Assembly (NCBI RefSeq): GCF_040939785.1
Contig: NZ_CP162553.1
Location: forward strand, 1,674,001 to 1,738,000
DNA length: 64,000 nucleotides
DNA from: Bradyrhizobium lupini
GTDB taxonomy: Bacteria; Pseudomonadota; Alphaproteobacteria; Rhizobiales; Xanthobacteraceae
Direction of reading: 5' to 3'
How positions within the stretch are numbered: position 1 is the first letter of the stretch; each line of letters begins with the position of its first letter. A program made the position numbers and the translations under genes. This document shows, piece by piece, positions 45,218-55,108 of the stretch. The notes beneath the pieces were generated by a model that had not been told where the DNA came from, made no database searches, and worked only from the letters and a program-made list of their open reading frames with translations.

Positions 45218-45976
45218 ATGCCGAATGGCAATATCGTCGTCAGCGAAGAGCGCGGAACGCGCGTGATCACCCTGCGCCGCCCGAGCAAGAAGAACGCGAT
45301 CACGCAGGACATGTATCGGGAGATGAGCCGCGCGATCGACACCGCGCAGAACAATCCCGACATCCGCTGCATGATCATCACCGGGGGCTCCGGCGTGTTC
45401 ACCGCCGGCGACGACATCGACGATTTCATGCACGCCGACACGTCGCGCCCCGAGACGCTGTCCGACGGCGCCAAGTTTCTCTATTCGCTAGCTCACAACG
45501 CCAAGCCGGTGATCGCGGCCGTGGACGGCGCGTCGATCGGCATGGGCACCGTGATGCTGTTCCATTGCGACTATGTGCTGGCCTCGAACGCGGCGACCTT
45601 CTCCGCGCCCTACATCCATCTCGGGCTCGTGCCGGTCGGCGCGTCCAGCCTCTTGATGCCGAACACGATGGGCTACCAGCGCGCCTTCGCCATGCTGGTG
45701 ATGGGACGGACTTTTACGGCCGCGGAAGCGCATGCCGCCGGCTTCGTCAACACCGTGGTCTCGCCGGGTCATACCGAGGTCGAGGCACGCAAGGTGGCGC
45801 GCGATATCTGCCGGCTTCCCGCCGAAGCGGTCGCGATCTCGCGCAAACTGCTCCGCGTCGCATCCGAGGAGCTCACCCGCCGCATCGATCAGGAGGCCCA
45901 TCTGTTCGGCGAGCGGCTGAAGTCGGAAGAAGCCACCGCCGCGTTCAACGCGTTTATGAACAGGAAGAAGCGGTAG
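45218..45976 (+). CDS. enoyl-CoA hydratase/isomerase-family protein with atypical active site
   Basis: 252 aa from the ATG at 45218 (AGGGG 6 nt upstream); an in-frame ATG at 45185 lacks a signal. The crotonase fold is clear: TLRRPSKKNAITQDMYREMS, the first oxyanion-hole segment ITGGSGVFTAGDDIDDF, the second IAAVDGASIGMGTVMLFHCD, then FSAPYIHLGLVPVGASSLLM. The two catalytic glutamates of true hydratases (in GGxCE and in PE..LG) are Val and Tyr here, so hydration is unlikely and another crotonase chemistry, or a non-catalytic role, should be considered. It stands alone, 245 bp from the divergent MFS gene. Confidence 0.87.
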   Translation: MPNGNIVVSEERGTRVITLRRPSKKNAITQDMYREMSRAIDTAQNNPDIRCMIITGGSGVFTAGDDIDDFMHADTSRPETLSDGAKFLYSLAHNAKPVIAAVDGASIGMGTVMLFHCDYVLASNAATFSAPYIHLGLVPVGASSLLMPNTMGYQRAFAMLVMGRTFTAAEAHAAGFVNTVVSPGHTEVEARKVARDICRLPAEAVAISRKLLRVASEELTRRIDQEAHLFGERLKSEEATAAFNAFMNRKKR

Positions 45977-45984
45977 GCTGTCTT

Positions 45985-46133
45985 CCCTCTCCCATGGCGG
46001 GAGAGCCTGGCTCGCCGCAAAGCGGCGAGACGGGTGACGGGTTCTATCCGCGAGTCGAACTCACATTTGAATTTGCGGAGACACCCCCTCATCCGGCGCT
46101 TCGCGACACCTTCTCGAGAAGGGGAGAAGGAAG
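45985..46133 (+). repeat. intergenic repeat element of bradyrhizobial type with hairpins
   Basis: Between the crotonase gene and the nucleotidase gene lies CCCTCTCCCATGGCGGGAGA, then CTCGCCGC-AAA-GCGGCGAG (perfect 8-bp hairpin, 46011-46029), then CACCCCCTCATCCGGCGCTT, CGCGACACCTTCTCGAGAAG and GGGAGAAG. I recognise this from many dispersed copies in Bradyrhizobium and relatives; no other copy is in the window. It may double as a transcription terminator for the crotonase gene. Confidence 0.65.
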
Positions 46134-46176
46134 AAAGCTTCGTGAAATCTTCGTGCGGAACGACTAGTCTGGTTTC

Positions 46177-47835
46177 ATGCAACATGTTCTCCGGCTGACC
46201 GTCTTCTCGCTCGCGCTCGCCGCCCTGCCCGCGTCCGCCCAAACCGCCGCACCCGTCGAGCTGCGCATCCTGGCGATCAACGATTTCCACGGCAATCTGC
46301 GCCCGCCGCCGGGCGGCATCCGGATCAGCGATCCCGAGGACAAGGCCAGGAAGGTGATGGTGGCGGCCGGCGGTGCCGAATACATGGCGACGCTGGTGAA
46401 GCAGCTGCGCGAGGGACACAAGAACACGATCTTCGTCGCCGCCGGCGACCTGATCGGCGCGAGCCCGTTCCTGTCGGCGATGTTCCACGACGAACCGTCG
46501 ATCGAGTCGCTCTCGATGATGGGGCTCGCGATCAGCTCGGTCGGCAATCACGAATTCGACGAAGGCAAGACCGAGCTCCTGCGGATGCAGAACGGGGGCT
46601 GTCATCCCGTCGACGGCTGTCAGGGGCCGCATTCCTTTACGGGCGCCAGATTCCGCTATCTAGCGGCGTCCACCATCGAGACGGCGACGGGCAAGAGCGT
46701 GCTGCCGCCTTACGAGATCAGGGAATTCGAAGGCATCCCCATCGCCTTCATCGGGCTGACCTTGAAGGACACCGCGGGCATCGTCTCGCCATCGGGCATC
46801 ACCGGCCTCGAATTCCGCGACGAAGCCGAAACGGTGAACGCGCTGGTGCCGCAGCTGAAAGCGGGTGGGGTCGAGGCGATCGTAGTGCTGATCCACCAGG
46901 GCGGCGAGCCGGCCGGCGACTACAATGAATGCCCTGCTATCACGGGGCCGATCGTCGACATCGTGAAAAAAATCGATCGCGCCGTCGACCTCGTCGTCAG
47001 CGGCCACACCCATCGTGCTTATGTCTGCGATATTGACGGGCGGCTCGTCACCAGCGGCGACAAATACGGTACCCTGGTCACCGCGATCGACCTCAAGCTC
47101 GATCCGGCGACGCGCGACGTCGTCGGCGCCAGGGCGGAGAACGTCCTCGTCGCCAATGCCTCGCTGCCTAGGGATCCCGAGCAGACCGCACTGATTGACG
47201 CGTACGACAGGCTTTCGGCGCCGATCGCCGATCGCCCGGCTGGATCGGTGACGCAGACGCTGTCACGCGTGCCGAACGAGGCCGGCGAAAGCCCGCTCGG
47301 TGACGTCATCGCGGACGCGCAGCTCGCCGCGACCAGGGACGCCAAGGACGGCGGCGCCGTCATCGCGCTCACCAATCCCGGCGGCATCCGCACCGACATC
47401 GTTCCAAAGGAGAACGGTGCGATCACCTTCGGCGACGTTTTCGCCAGCCAGCCGTTCCGCAACCAGCTCGTCACCATGACGCTCACGGGCAGCCAGCTCA
47501 AGGATATGCTGGAGCAGCAATGGCTCGATCCGAAGCGGCCGCGGATACTCCAGGTCTCGAACGGGTTCAGTTACGCCTGGGATGCGGCGAAGCCATTCGG
47601 CGAGCGCGTGATCAACGAGAAGATGACGCTCAATGGCAGGCCGATCGAAGCCGGAAGCGGCTACCGCGTCACCCTCAACGATTACCTCGCAGTCGGTGGC
47701 GACGGCTTTACGGCCGCCAAACAAGGCACGGGGCCGCAATATGGCGGCTACGACGCCGACGCGCTGTTCGCGTTCTTCAGGGCGCACGGACCGATCGGGC
47801 CGTTGCCGCTGAGCCGCATCCTGCGCGTGAATTGA
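46177..47835 (+). CDS. secreted 5'-nucleotidase / UshA-like metallophosphatase
   Basis: 552 aa with a signal peptide (cleavage about ASAQ, residue 21). The metallophosphatase domain carries NDFHGN (35-40), AAGDLIGASPF (GD at 90-91), SVGNHEFDEG (123-128), a HQGGE segment and VSGHTHRAYVC. The C-terminal 5'-nucleotidase domain has the nucleotide-specificity motif LTNPGGIRTDI and LNDYLAVGGDGF. The product should hydrolyse nucleotides or UDP-sugars in the periplasm with two divalent metals. It is monocistronic in appearance, 133 bp upstream of the deacetylase-like gene, same direction. I cannot decide between nucleotidase and 2',3'-cyclic phosphodiesterase activity. Confidence 0.9.
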   Translation: MQHVLRLTVFSLALAALPASAQTAAPVELRILAINDFHGNLRPPPGGIRISDPEDKARKVMVAAGGAEYMATLVKQLREGHKNTIFVAAGDLIGASPFLSAMFHDEPSIESLSMMGLAISSVGNHEFDEGKTELLRMQNGGCHPVDGCQGPHSFTGARFRYLAASTIETATGKSVLPPYEIREFEGIPIAFIGLTLKDTAGIVSPSGITGLEFRDEAETVNALVPQLKAGGVEAIVVLIHQGGEPAGDYNECPAITGPIVDIVKKIDRAVDLVVSGHTHRAYVCDIDGRLVTSGDKYGTLVTAIDLKLDPATRDVVGARAENVLVANASLPRDPEQTALIDAYDRLSAPIADRPAGSVTQTLSRVPNEAGESPLGDVIADAQLAATRDAKDGGAVIALTNPGGIRTDIVPKENGAITFGDVFASQPFRNQLVTMTLTGSQLKDMLEQQWLDPKRPRILQVSNGFSYAWDAAKPFGERVINEKMTLNGRPIEAGSGYRVTLNDYLAVGGDGFTAAKQGTGPQYGGYDADALFAFFRAHGPIGPLPLSRILRVN

Positions 47836-47968
47836 TCCGGATCAAACGGGCTGGTTCGGGACACCCTTTGCCATTCCCGGGGGAACGCATAGATTGGGTT
47901 TTGCATTTGCGTTTTGGCGCCGGATGCGCCAAGCGACGTCGAGAGCCCGCATCCCATGAGGCCGACTG

Positions 47969-48898
47969 ATGAGTACGCTTCTCCTCTCCCACAAGGCCTG
48001 CCTCGACCACGTCACGCCGCCGGGACACCCTGAAAGGCCGGACCGCCTGCGCGCGGTGGAGGAGGCGCTGTCGCATGAGCGTTTCCAGTTCCTGGTGCGC
48101 GACCAGGCGCCGGAGGGCGATCTCGATCTCGTCACGCTCTGCCACAACGAGCACTACGTCACGGAGCTGCGCCACATCGCGCCGACCAGCGGACAGGTCT
48201 ATATCGATGGCGACACCTCGATGTCGCCGGGCACGTGGGAAGCGGTGATGCGCGGCGTCGGCGGCGCGGTCGCAGCAACCGAAGCGGTGATGGCGGGCGA
48301 GCATCGCAACGCCTTCGTCGCGGTGCGCCCGCCCGGCCACCACGCCGAGATCGGCAAGCCGATGGGCTTCTGCTTCTTCGACAACGTCGCGATCGCCGCG
48401 CGCCACGCGCAGCGCAAATACGGCATCAAGCGCGCGGCCATCGTCGATTTCGACGTTCATCACGGCAACGGCACGCAGGACATCTTCTGGTCGGACCCGA
48501 CCGTGATGTACTGCTCGACGCACCAGATGCCGCTGTTTCCGGGCACCGGTGCCAAGAGCGAGCGCGGCGACCACGACACCATCGTCAACGCGCCGCTCGC
48601 CTCCGAGGACGGTGGGCCGGAATTCCGCATCGCATTCGAGAATTTGATCCTGCCGCAGCTCGAAAAATTCAGCCCGGAACTGCTCGTCATTTCTGCCGGC
48701 TTCGACGCGCATTATCGCGATCCGCTGGCGTCGCTGAATTTGCGCGCGGAGGATTATGCCTGGGTGACGCGCAAGCTGATGGACCTCGCCGACAAGACCG
48801 CCGGGGGGCGCGTTGTTTCTGTGCTCGAGGGCGGCTACGACCTGCAAGGACTGAAAGAATCTGTTACGGCGCATGTCGGCGCCCTGATGGGCGCCTGA
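47969..48898 (+). CDS. histone deacetylase-family protein (acetylpolyamine/acetoin-type amidohydrolase)
   Basis: 309 aa. HDAC-fold motifs are all present: [35 protein letters not shown] (paired catalytic His and the following Phe/Asn), [15 protein letters not shown] (Zn ligands Asp and His, DxDxHHGNGT), [14 protein letters not shown] (third Zn ligand Asp) and [10 protein letters not shown]. It is a Zn-dependent deacetylase of class II type found in bacteria; substrates are probably acetylated amines or lysines. In this lineage it typically sits upstream of xseB and dxs, as here (73 bp to xseB). Confidence 0.9.
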   Translation: MSTLLLSHKACLDHVTPPGHPERPDRLRAVEEALSHERFQFLVRDQAPEGDLDLVTLCHNEHYVTELRHIAPTSGQVYIDGDTSMSPGTWEAVMRGVGGAVAATEAVMAGEHRNAFVAVRPPGHHAEIGKPMGFCFFDNVAIAARHAQRKYGIKRAAIVDFDVHHGNGTQDIFWSDPTVMYCSTHQMPLFPGTGAKSERGDHDTIVNAPLASEDGGPEFRIAFENLILPQLEKFSPELLVISAGFDAHYRDPLASLNLRAEDYAWVTRKLMDLADKTAGGRVVSVLEGGYDLQGLKESVTAHVGALMGA

Positions 48899-48971
48899 TA
48901 CACCCGCCACATTGCGCCCGCAAAACTTTGCTTTCTGCGACGTGAACCGAATCGGGCAATCGGAAACTTAT

Positions 48972-49223
48972 ATGGCCGAAAATACCCAAATCGACATCTC
49001 CAGGCTGACCTTCGAACGCGCCATCGAGGAGCTCGAAACGATCGTGAAACGGCTCGAGGACGGCAAGGTGCCGCTCGAGGAATCCGTGACGATCTACGAG
49101 CGCGGCGAGGCCCTGAAGCGCCGCTGCGAGGAGTTGCTGCGCCAGGCCGAGGCGCGCGTCGACAAGATCACCACCAATGCCAGCGGCCAGGCGACCGGCA
49201 CCGCGCCGCTCGACGTCCAGTAA
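48972..49223 (+). CDS. xseB: exodeoxyribonuclease VII small subunit
   Basis: 83 aa from the ATG at 48972 (MAENTQIDISRLTFERAIEE). The core LETIVKRLEDGKVPLEESVT, IYERGEALKRRCEELLRQAE and ARVDKI is the XseB three-helix signature, and the length is normal. It pairs with XseA (not in the window) to degrade single-stranded DNA in mismatch repair and damage tolerance. The frame continues upstream to 48912, but the residues there are not XseB-like. It lies between the deacetylase-like gene and dxs, a common order in Rhizobiales. Confidence 0.93.
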   Translation: MAENTQIDISRLTFERAIEELETIVKRLEDGKVPLEESVTIYERGEALKRRCEELLRQAEARVDKITTNASGQATGTAPLDVQ

Positions 49224-49821
49224 GGGCCGCCTTCAAAGCCGCCTATCTCACGCAGCGCGCACCGGCAATTTTTCATGATCGCACGCCGCCGTCGGCGTTG
49301 CTGCTGCTTGATTCCAGGGAACCGGCGCTCCGGAGATTATGGAACCTCCCTCAGAGCGCTCCTCGCCCTCCTGAATCCGGCCTAAAAATAGCTTCCCCAC
49401 GCGAAAAACCTTGCCGAGGAACCGGGCTAGCTTGGAACCCTTCCGATGGCGCCATGATTAACCACTCTGGCCCGCGGGTTGCAGGTGCATGCCCGTAATC
49501 GGGCCCAGCGGGTTGGCTTTGGCCCAAGCTTTGGTGTAAAGCTGCGCGGAGTGTGGCTTTTTGTAAGCCTTGCGTGGGCACTGATTACCGACGACAAGCG
49601 CTTCAAACTGCTGATGAATTGGCTGGGATGGACGAAGCCGATCTAAGTGACAGGGATCACAGAGACTGAACCGGAGAGCGCTTAAGCTCACCTAAGCTTG
49701 AAGACGGGGCTTTGCCCCATGCAGGTGGCTCCGACGGTTTAAGGACTCGCGCTGCGCCGATATTGAGCAAACCCATCGCGCGCCGGAACGATCTTCCGGC
49801 GCTGACAAATTGGAAATCGCC
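49224..49821. other. intergenic region upstream of dxs
   Basis: About 600 bp. It contains a possible micro-ORF (49551-49646, listed separately), small palindromes such as GCCCGTAATCGGGC (49491-49504) and GGGGCTTTGCCCC (49704-49716), and presumably the dxs promoter. No RNA family or convincing gene was recognised. Confidence 0.5.
49551..49646 (+). CDS. possible 31-aa micro-protein upstream of dxs
   Basis: A GTG at 49551 opens MWLFVSLAWALITDDKRFKL, LMNWLGWTKPI-stop. The peptide is strikingly Trp/Leu-rich, with an amphipathic membrane-seeking start and a basic middle, unlike random sequence. However, there is no good Shine-Dalgarno, and the frame is open further upstream with other GTG/TTG candidates. 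Reported because composition is suggestive; coding status is unproven. Confidence 0.25.
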   Translation: MWLFVSLAWALITDDKRFKLLMNWLGWTKPI

Positions 49822-51750
49822 GTGAACGCATATAGTAAAACGCCGCTTCTCGACACCATCCGGACGCCGGACGACCTGCGCAAACTCAAGGTCGAGCAGG
49901 TTCGCCAGGTCGCCGACGAGCTGCGCCAGGAGACCATCGATGCCGTCTCGGTGACCGGCGGTCACTTCGGCGCAGGCCTCGGTGTGGTCGAGCTCACCAC
50001 TGCAATCCATTACGTCTTCGACACCCCGCGCGACCGGCTGATCTGGGACGTCGGCCACCAGGCCTATCCGCACAAGATCCTCACCGGCCGGCGCGATCGC
50101 ATCCGCACGCTGCGCACCGGCGGCGGCCTGTCCGGCTTCACCAAGCGCAGCGAGAGCGATTACGATCCGTTCGGCGCCGCGCATTCCTCGACCTCGATCT
50201 CCGCCGGCCTCGGCATGGCGGTCGCGCGCGACCTCTCCGGCGGCAAGAACAACGTTATAGCCGTCATCGGTGACGGCGCGATGTCGGCGGGCATGGCCTA
50301 TGAGGCCATGAACAATGCGGGGGCGATGAACTCGCGCCTGATCGTCATCCTCAACGACAACGACATGTCGATCGCGCCGCCGGTCGGCGCGATGAGCGCC
50401 TATCTGTCGCGGCTCTACTCGGGCAAGACCTATCGCACGCTGCGCGATGTGGCCAAGCAGATCAACCAGCGCCTGCCCAAGATCCTCGCGAACCGAGCCA
50501 ACCGCGTCGAGGAATATTCCCGCGGCTTCATGATGGATGGCGGCACGCTGTTCGAGGAGCTCGGCTTCTATTACGTGGGCCCGATCGACGGCCACAACCT
50601 CGACCATCTCCTGCCGGTGCTGAAGAACGTGCGCGACATGGAGACCGGCCCGATCCTGCTCCACGTCGTGACGCAGAAGGGCAAGGGCTACGGCCCGGCG
50701 GAAGCCTCCGCCGACAAGTACCACGCGGTCGTCAAGTTCGACGTCGCGACCGGCACCCAGGCCAAGTCCAAGCCGAACGCGCCGGCCTATCAGAACGTAT
50801 TCGGCCAGAGCCTCGTCAAGGAAGCGGAGAAGGACGACAAGATCGTCGCCATCACCGCGGCCATGCCTTCCGGCACCGGCGTCGACATCTTCAACAAGGC
50901 GTTCCCGGACCGCACCTTCGACGTCGGCATCGCCGAGCAGCACGCAGTGACGTTCGCCGCCGGTCTCGCCACCGAGGGCTACAAGCCGTTCTGCGCGATC
51001 TACTCGACGTTCCTGCAGCGCGGCTACGACCAGATCGTGCATGACGTCGCGATCCAGAGCCTGCCGGTTCGCTTCGCCATCGACCGCGCCGGCCTCGTCG
51101 GCGCCGACGGCGCCACCCATGCCGGTTCGTTCGACAACGCCTATCTCGGTTGTCTGCCGAACATGGTGATCATGGCCGCGTCCGATGAAGCCGAGCTGGT
51201 GCACATGGTTGCAACCCAGGTCGCGATCAATGATCGTCCGAGCTCGCTGCGCTATCCGCGCGGCGAAGGCCGAGGCATCGAGATGCCCGAAGTCGGCATT
51301 CCGCTCGAGATCGGCAAGGGCCGCATCGTCCGCCAGGGCAGCAAGATCGCCCTGCTCTCCTTCGGCACGCGCCTCGCCGAATGCGAGAAGGCCGCCGACG
51401 AGCTTGCAGCCCACGGCCTTTCGACCACGATCGCTGATGCGCGCTTCATGAAACCGCTGGACACCGAGCTCGTGCTCAAGCTCGCGCGCGACCACGAGAT
51501 CCTGATCACGATCGAGGAAGGCTCGGTCGGCGGTTTCGGCTCGCATGTCGCGCAATATCTGACCGATCAGGGCGCGCTCGACAGCGGCCTGGTGCGGTTC
51601 CGCACCATGGTGCTGCCCGACGTGTTCCAGGACCACGACACCCCGGCGGCGATGTACGGTCGTGCCGGTCTCGACGCCAAGGGCATCGTCGCCAAGGTGT
51701 TCGAGGCGCTCGGCAAGGACGTCAAGGCCGAGACGGTCAAGCTCGCCTGA
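49822..51750 (+). CDS. dxs: 1-deoxy-D-xylulose-5-phosphate synthase
   Basis: 642 aa from the GTG at 49822, which has GGAAA 5-6 nt upstream; homologues also begin near ...SKTPLLDTI. It is a thiamine-diphosphate transketolase-like enzyme: substrate loop [38 protein letters not shown], the ThDP/Mg motif [20 protein letters not shown] with NDNDMSI (GDGA at about 150-153), the pyrimidine domain with [18 protein letters not shown] (catalytic Glu) and [16 protein letters not shown], and a C-terminal domain. It condenses pyruvate and glyceraldehyde-3-phosphate as the first step of the MEP isoprenoid pathway (hopanoids, carotenoids, quinones). Length and motifs are complete. Confidence 0.97.
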   Translation: MNAYSKTPLLDTIRTPDDLRKLKVEQVRQVADELRQETIDAVSVTGGHFGAGLGVVELTTAIHYVFDTPRDRLIWDVGHQAYPHKILTGRRDRIRTLRTGGGLSGFTKRSESDYDPFGAAHSSTSISAGLGMAVARDLSGGKNNVIAVIGDGAMSAGMAYEAMNNAGAMNSRLIVILNDNDMSIAPPVGAMSAYLSRLYSGKTYRTLRDVAKQINQRLPKILANRANRVEEYSRGFMMDGGTLFEELGFYYVGPIDGHNLDHLLPVLKNVRDMETGPILLHVVTQKGKGYGPAEASADKYHAVVKFDVATGTQAKSKPNAPAYQNVFGQSLVKEAEKDDKIVAITAAMPSGTGVDIFNKAFPDRTFDVGIAEQHAVTFAAGLATEGYKPFCAIYSTFLQRGYDQIVHDVAIQSLPVRFAIDRAGLVGADGATHAGSFDNAYLGCLPNMVIMAASDEAELVHMVATQVAINDRPSSLRYPRGEGRGIEMPEVGIPLEIGKGRIVRQGSKIALLSFGTRLAECEKAADELAAHGLSTTIADARFMKPLDTELVLKLARDHEILITIEEGSVGGFGSHVAQYLTDQGALDSGLVRFRTMVLPDVFQDHDTPAAMYGRAGLDAKGIVAKVFEALGKDVKAETVKLA

Positions 51751-51783
51751 TAGCGAGCTTCGACCTTCCGCGAAGCAGCTGTG

Positions 51784-52338
51784 ATGAAAATCTATCTGGC
51801 AGGCCCCGACGTGTTCCTGCCAGATGCGGTCGAGATCGGCCGGCACAAAGTCGCGGTCTGTGCCGCGCACGGCGTCACCGGCCTCTATCCCCTCGACAAC
51901 GAAATCGACCGCGCCGCGCCCGACGCCTCGCGGCAGATCTTTTGCGGCAACGAGGCGATGATGGACGCGGCCGATGCGATCATCGCCAACCTCACGCCGT
52001 TCCGCGGCGCCGGCGCCGATCCCGGCACCGTCTACGAGCTCGGCTACATGGCCGGCCGCCGCAAGTTCTGCCTCGCCTATTCCAATGACGGTGCCGCCTA
52101 TGCCAACCGTGTCAGTCGCTTCATGGACGTGACGTCCGAAGACGGACGGCTGGTCGATGCGCAGGGGCTGACGGTCGAGGATTTTGGCCTCGTCGATAAT
52201 CTCATGATGATCCACGCGCTGGAGCTGCATGGCTGCCCGCTGGTGACGCCGGCGCAGATGCCGATCGACGTCTGGCACGATCTGGCCGCGTTCGAGGCTT
52301 GCGTCCGGATGGCGGCCGCGCGATTGATCGCTACATAA
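51784..52338 (+). CDS. nucleoside 2-deoxyribosyltransferase-family protein
   Basis: 184 aa from the ATG at 51784 (the preceding GTG is less likely). MKIYLAGPDVFLPDAVEIGR, then ADAIIANLTPFRGAGADPGT, VYELGYMAGRRKFCLAYSND. These are the hallmarks of the nucleoside deoxyribosyltransferase fold, with Asp in the 'aNLTpfRGp.aDpGT' loop and the catalytic Glu in TVYELGYM. It transfers deoxyribose between bases or hydrolyses modified deoxynucleotides (nucleotide sanitation or salvage). It lies 33 bp after dxs and 23 bp before tlyA, likely one operon. Confidence 0.9.
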   Translation: MKIYLAGPDVFLPDAVEIGRHKVAVCAAHGVTGLYPLDNEIDRAAPDASRQIFCGNEAMMDAADAIIANLTPFRGAGADPGTVYELGYMAGRRKFCLAYSNDGAAYANRVSRFMDVTSEDGRLVDAQGLTVEDFGLVDNLMMIHALELHGCPLVTPAQMPIDVWHDLAAFEACVRMAAARLIAT

Positions 52339-52361
52339 GCGCCTCAGGCGTCTTCGGAGAG

Positions 52362-53099
52362 ATGATGTCCCCTGCCCGCAAGCGCGCGGATGTTCTGCTG
52401 GTCGAGCGCGGCCTGTTCGAGAGCCGGGCGCGGGCGCGCGCGGCGATCGAGGCCGGGCTCGTCACCGCCGACGACAAGCAGGTCGCAAAGCCGTCGGAGA
52501 CCATCGCCGAGGACGCCGTGATCCAGGCCGAGCCCGCGCACCCCTACGTCTCCCGCGGCGGCGTCAAGCTCGCCGGCGCGCTGGAGCGCTACCCGATCGA
52601 GATCGAGGACCATGTCTGCCTCGACGTCGGCGCCTCCACCGGCGGATTCACCGAGGTACTGCTGGCGAATGGCGCGAGCCTCGTCTTTGCCGTCGATGTC
52701 GGCACCAGCCAGTTGCATCCCTCGCTGCGCGGTCACGCCAAGATCGTGTCGATGGAAGAGACCGACATCCGCGCCTATGACGGCAAGCGCCTGCCGGCGC
52801 GGCCCGATGTCGTCGTGATCGACGTCAGCTTCATCTCGCTCAAGACGGTGCTGCCCATCGCGCTGTCGCTGGCCGCCGCGCCGATGAGCCTGCTGGCGCT
52901 GATCAAGCCGCAATTCGAGGCGGACCGGAAGCACAACAAGAAGGGCATCGTCCGCGACGCCGCCGTGCACCGCGAGATCTGCGACGACATCGCCGCCTTT
53001 GCTGCCTCGCTCGGCTGCACCGGTATCGAGGTGTTCCCGTCGACGATCACCGGCGGCGACGGCAACATCGAATTCTTCCTGGGCGCGCGCCGTGGTTGA
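52362..53099 (+). CDS. tlyA: TlyA-family rRNA 2'-O-methyltransferase
   Basis: About 245 aa, starting at tandem ATGs (52362 and 52365; GGAG suits the second). The N-terminal S4 RNA-binding domain ([32 protein letters not shown]) is followed by an FtsJ-type methyltransferase: [20 protein letters not shown] (SAM site), [35 protein letters not shown] (catalytic Lys region) and SPITGGDGN-like [14 protein letters not shown]. Family members methylate 16S and 23S rRNA and are often mislabelled hemolysins. The next gene's GTG (53092) overlaps its end, implying translational coupling of two RNA methyltransferases. Confidence 0.93.
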   Translation: MMSPARKRADVLLVERGLFESRARARAAIEAGLVTADDKQVAKPSETIAEDAVIQAEPAHPYVSRGGVKLAGALERYPIEIEDHVCLDVGASTGGFTEVLLANGASLVFAVDVGTSQLHPSLRGHAKIVSMEETDIRAYDGKRLPARPDVVVIDVSFISLKTVLPIALSLAAAPMSLLALIKPQFEADRKHNKKGIVRDAAVHREICDDIAAFAASLGCTGIEVFPSTITGGDGNIEFFLGARRG

Positions 53100-54339
53100 G
53101 CGCGTGACGATCGATCACGTCGGCCATCGCGGCGACGGCGTCTCGCTCGACGCTGGCGATGCCATCTATGTGCCCTACACGCTCGGCGGCGAGACCGTCG
53201 AAGTCGATCATGTCGTCGGCAATCATCCCGACCGCCGCAAGCTGCTGGTAGTGGACGTCGCCAGTCCCGAGCGCGTCGCGCCGTTCTGTCCGCATTTCGG
53301 CGTCTGCGGCGGCTGCGCGATCCAGCACTGGGCGACTGAACCGTATCACGCCTGGAAGCGCGGCATCGTGGTCGAGACCCTGGCCCAGGCCGGCATCGAC
53401 TGCGAGGTGACGCCGCTGGTCGACGCTCACGGCGCGGGGCGCAGGCGCATCACGCTGCACGGCCGGTTCGGCACCCATGACATCCTCAAGGTCGGCTTTT
53501 CGGCTGCCAGCGCGCACGACGTCATCCCGATTGATCGCTGCCCGATCCTCGATCCCGGGCTCGAGGGTGCACTCGATGCCGGTTGGGCGCTCGCCGAGCT
53601 GCTGACGTCCAAAATGCCGGTGACGAAACCGCTGGACATCCAGGTCACCGCGACCGCCAACGGTCTCGATGTCGACGTGCGCGGCTCCGGCCCGCTGCCC
53701 ACGTCGCTCGTGACGGCGCTGTCGCGCGTCGCCGAGCAGCACCGCCTGGCGCGGCTGACACGGCACGGCGAACTGGTGCTGCAACGCCTGCCACCGACCC
53801 TGCAGATGGGCCGCGCCGAGGTGACGCTGCCGCCGGGCTCGTTCCTGCAGGCGACCGTCGCCGGCGAAGAGACGCTCGCGTCGCTGGTCGCCGAGCGCAT
53901 CGGCAAGGCGAAGAACGTTCTCGATCTCTTCTGCGGCGTCGGGCCGTTTGCATTGCGGCTCGCCGAGAAGGCCCGCGTCACCGCCCATGACAACGACGCC
54001 GGCGCCATTGCAGCGCTCGCAAAGGCCGCGCGCACGCCGGGTCTCAAGCCGATCAAGGCCGAGCCGCGCGATCTGTTTCGCCGTCCCCTGGTGGCGCCGG
54101 AGCTGCGCGATTTCGACGCCGTCGTGTTCGACCCGCCGCGCCAGGGCGCGCAGGCGCAGGCCTTGAAGCTCGTCGCGAGCAAGGTGCCGGTGGTGGTCGC
54201 GGTCTCCTGCAATGTCGCGACCTTTGCCCGCGACGCGCGGCTGCTGATCGATGGCGGGTACAAGATCGACGTAGTCGTGCCGGTGGATCAGTTCCGCCAC
54301 ACGCCGCATGTCGAGCTCGTTGCGAAGTTCACGCGCTAG
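53092..54339 (+). CDS. class I SAM-dependent RNA (uracil-5-)methyltransferase, TrmA/RumA family
   Basis: 415 aa from the GTG at 53092. N-terminal TRAM-like RNA-binding domain ([34 protein letters not shown]), an iron-sulfur motif [15 protein letters not shown] (Cys-x5-Cys-x2-Cys, with a later Cys in DRCPILDP), the SAM site [20 protein letters not shown], the [13 protein letters not shown] motif and the nucleophile region [14 protein letters not shown]. These residues fit methylation of a specific uridine in 23S rRNA or tRNA. It is shorter than E. coli RlmD, as usual in alphaproteobacteria. Its stop abuts the stop of the next, convergent gene with no spacer. Confidence 0.92.
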   Translation: MVERVTIDHVGHRGDGVSLDAGDAIYVPYTLGGETVEVDHVVGNHPDRRKLLVVDVASPERVAPFCPHFGVCGGCAIQHWATEPYHAWKRGIVVETLAQAGIDCEVTPLVDAHGAGRRRITLHGRFGTHDILKVGFSAASAHDVIPIDRCPILDPGLEGALDAGWALAELLTSKMPVTKPLDIQVTATANGLDVDVRGSGPLPTSLVTALSRVAEQHRLARLTRHGELVLQRLPPTLQMGRAEVTLPPGSFLQATVAGEETLASLVAERIGKAKNVLDLFCGVGPFALRLAEKARVTAHDNDAGAIAALAKAARTPGLKPIKAEPRDLFRRPLVAPELRDFDAVVFDPPRQGAQAQALKLVASKVPVVVAVSCNVATFARDARLLIDGGYKIDVVVPVDQFRHTPHVELVAKFTR

Positions 54340-54942
54340 TTAGCGTCGAAGGCCATTCAACGCCGGCGACTCGCCGGGCAGCATGTTCGATCTGAGATCG
54401 CTATCCATGCGGCCCGAGTCCTGCTGGGTGAACCCGGCCCCAAACGACAGGCTGAGGTTGGAGGTCGGCTTGAGCTCGACACCCGCAAATGCGCCGTAGC
54501 CGGGCGAGGCGCTGGAGGTGAGCGGCGCAAGCGAGCTGCCAATGCCGCCGCCGTATTTCAGGGTGTCGAACCCGGCAAAGAACGTGACGGGCATGCCGCC
54601 CGCGGTCTTGGTGTTGTAGCCGAACTGCGTGCTGTCGTAGGAGAGCGCGGTGAAATTGCCGCTCAGTCCGGCCGGGCTGAGGCCGCTCCAATTGAGATTG
54701 CCATGCTGGCTGCCGACAAAGAAGCCGTTCGCAGAATTGCTGCGGCCGCTTGCGTCGCCGCCATTGAAGCTCGGGAAAATGCCGTAGCTATCGGCGCTCT
54801 GGCCGGCAACACCGCCGAAGCCGAAAGGTCCGCCGGGGATCCAATATTGCAGGGGTGCGGCTTGCGCATGAGCCGGCGCTTCGCCGAGGCAGAGCAGGGC
54901 AAGAAAAACCGCGAGACCGCAAGAGGGTGTAAGCCTGAACAT
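54340..54942 (-). CDS. secreted hypothetical protein, outer-membrane-like
   Basis: 200 aa with a signal peptide (LAVFLALLCLGEAPAHAQ). The mature part is rich in Gly, Ser, Asn and aromatic residues, with alternating patterns (FTALSYDSTQFGYNTKTAGG, FFAGFDTLKYGGG, AFAGVELKPTSNLSLSFGAG) that resemble short outer-membrane beta-barrel strands. It could be a porin-like or surface protein specific to this lineage; no family recognised. Its stop codon directly follows that of the RNA methyltransferase on the other strand. Confidence 0.72.
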   Translation of the reverse strand: MFRLTPSCGLAVFLALLCLGEAPAHAQAAPLQYWIPGGPFGFGGVAGQSADSYGIFPSFNGGDASGRSNSANGFFVGSQHGNLNWSGLSPAGLSGNFTALSYDSTQFGYNTKTAGGMPVTFFAGFDTLKYGGGIGSSLAPLTSSASPGYGAFAGVELKPTSNLSLSFGAGFTQQDSGRMDSDLRSNMLPGESPALNGLRR

Positions 54943-55108
54943 TCAATAACCGTCGAAAAGCTTGCGAATTATACCCACCAGACATCATGAATGCCAGCAT
55001 AGCGACACCATTCTTCCCTGAGTTCCGGGATCACGTTTTTCTGCCAATTTGAACTTCCCCCATGCCGGATTGACCCACCTAAGGGGGCGCGTCAGCACGG
55101 AGGCTGTC

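Noticed and set aside
49657..52278. 873-codon minus-strand frame opposite dxs and the deoxyribosyltransferase gene
   Set aside because: It is the GC-rich antisense shadow of well-identified genes and has no recognisable domain.
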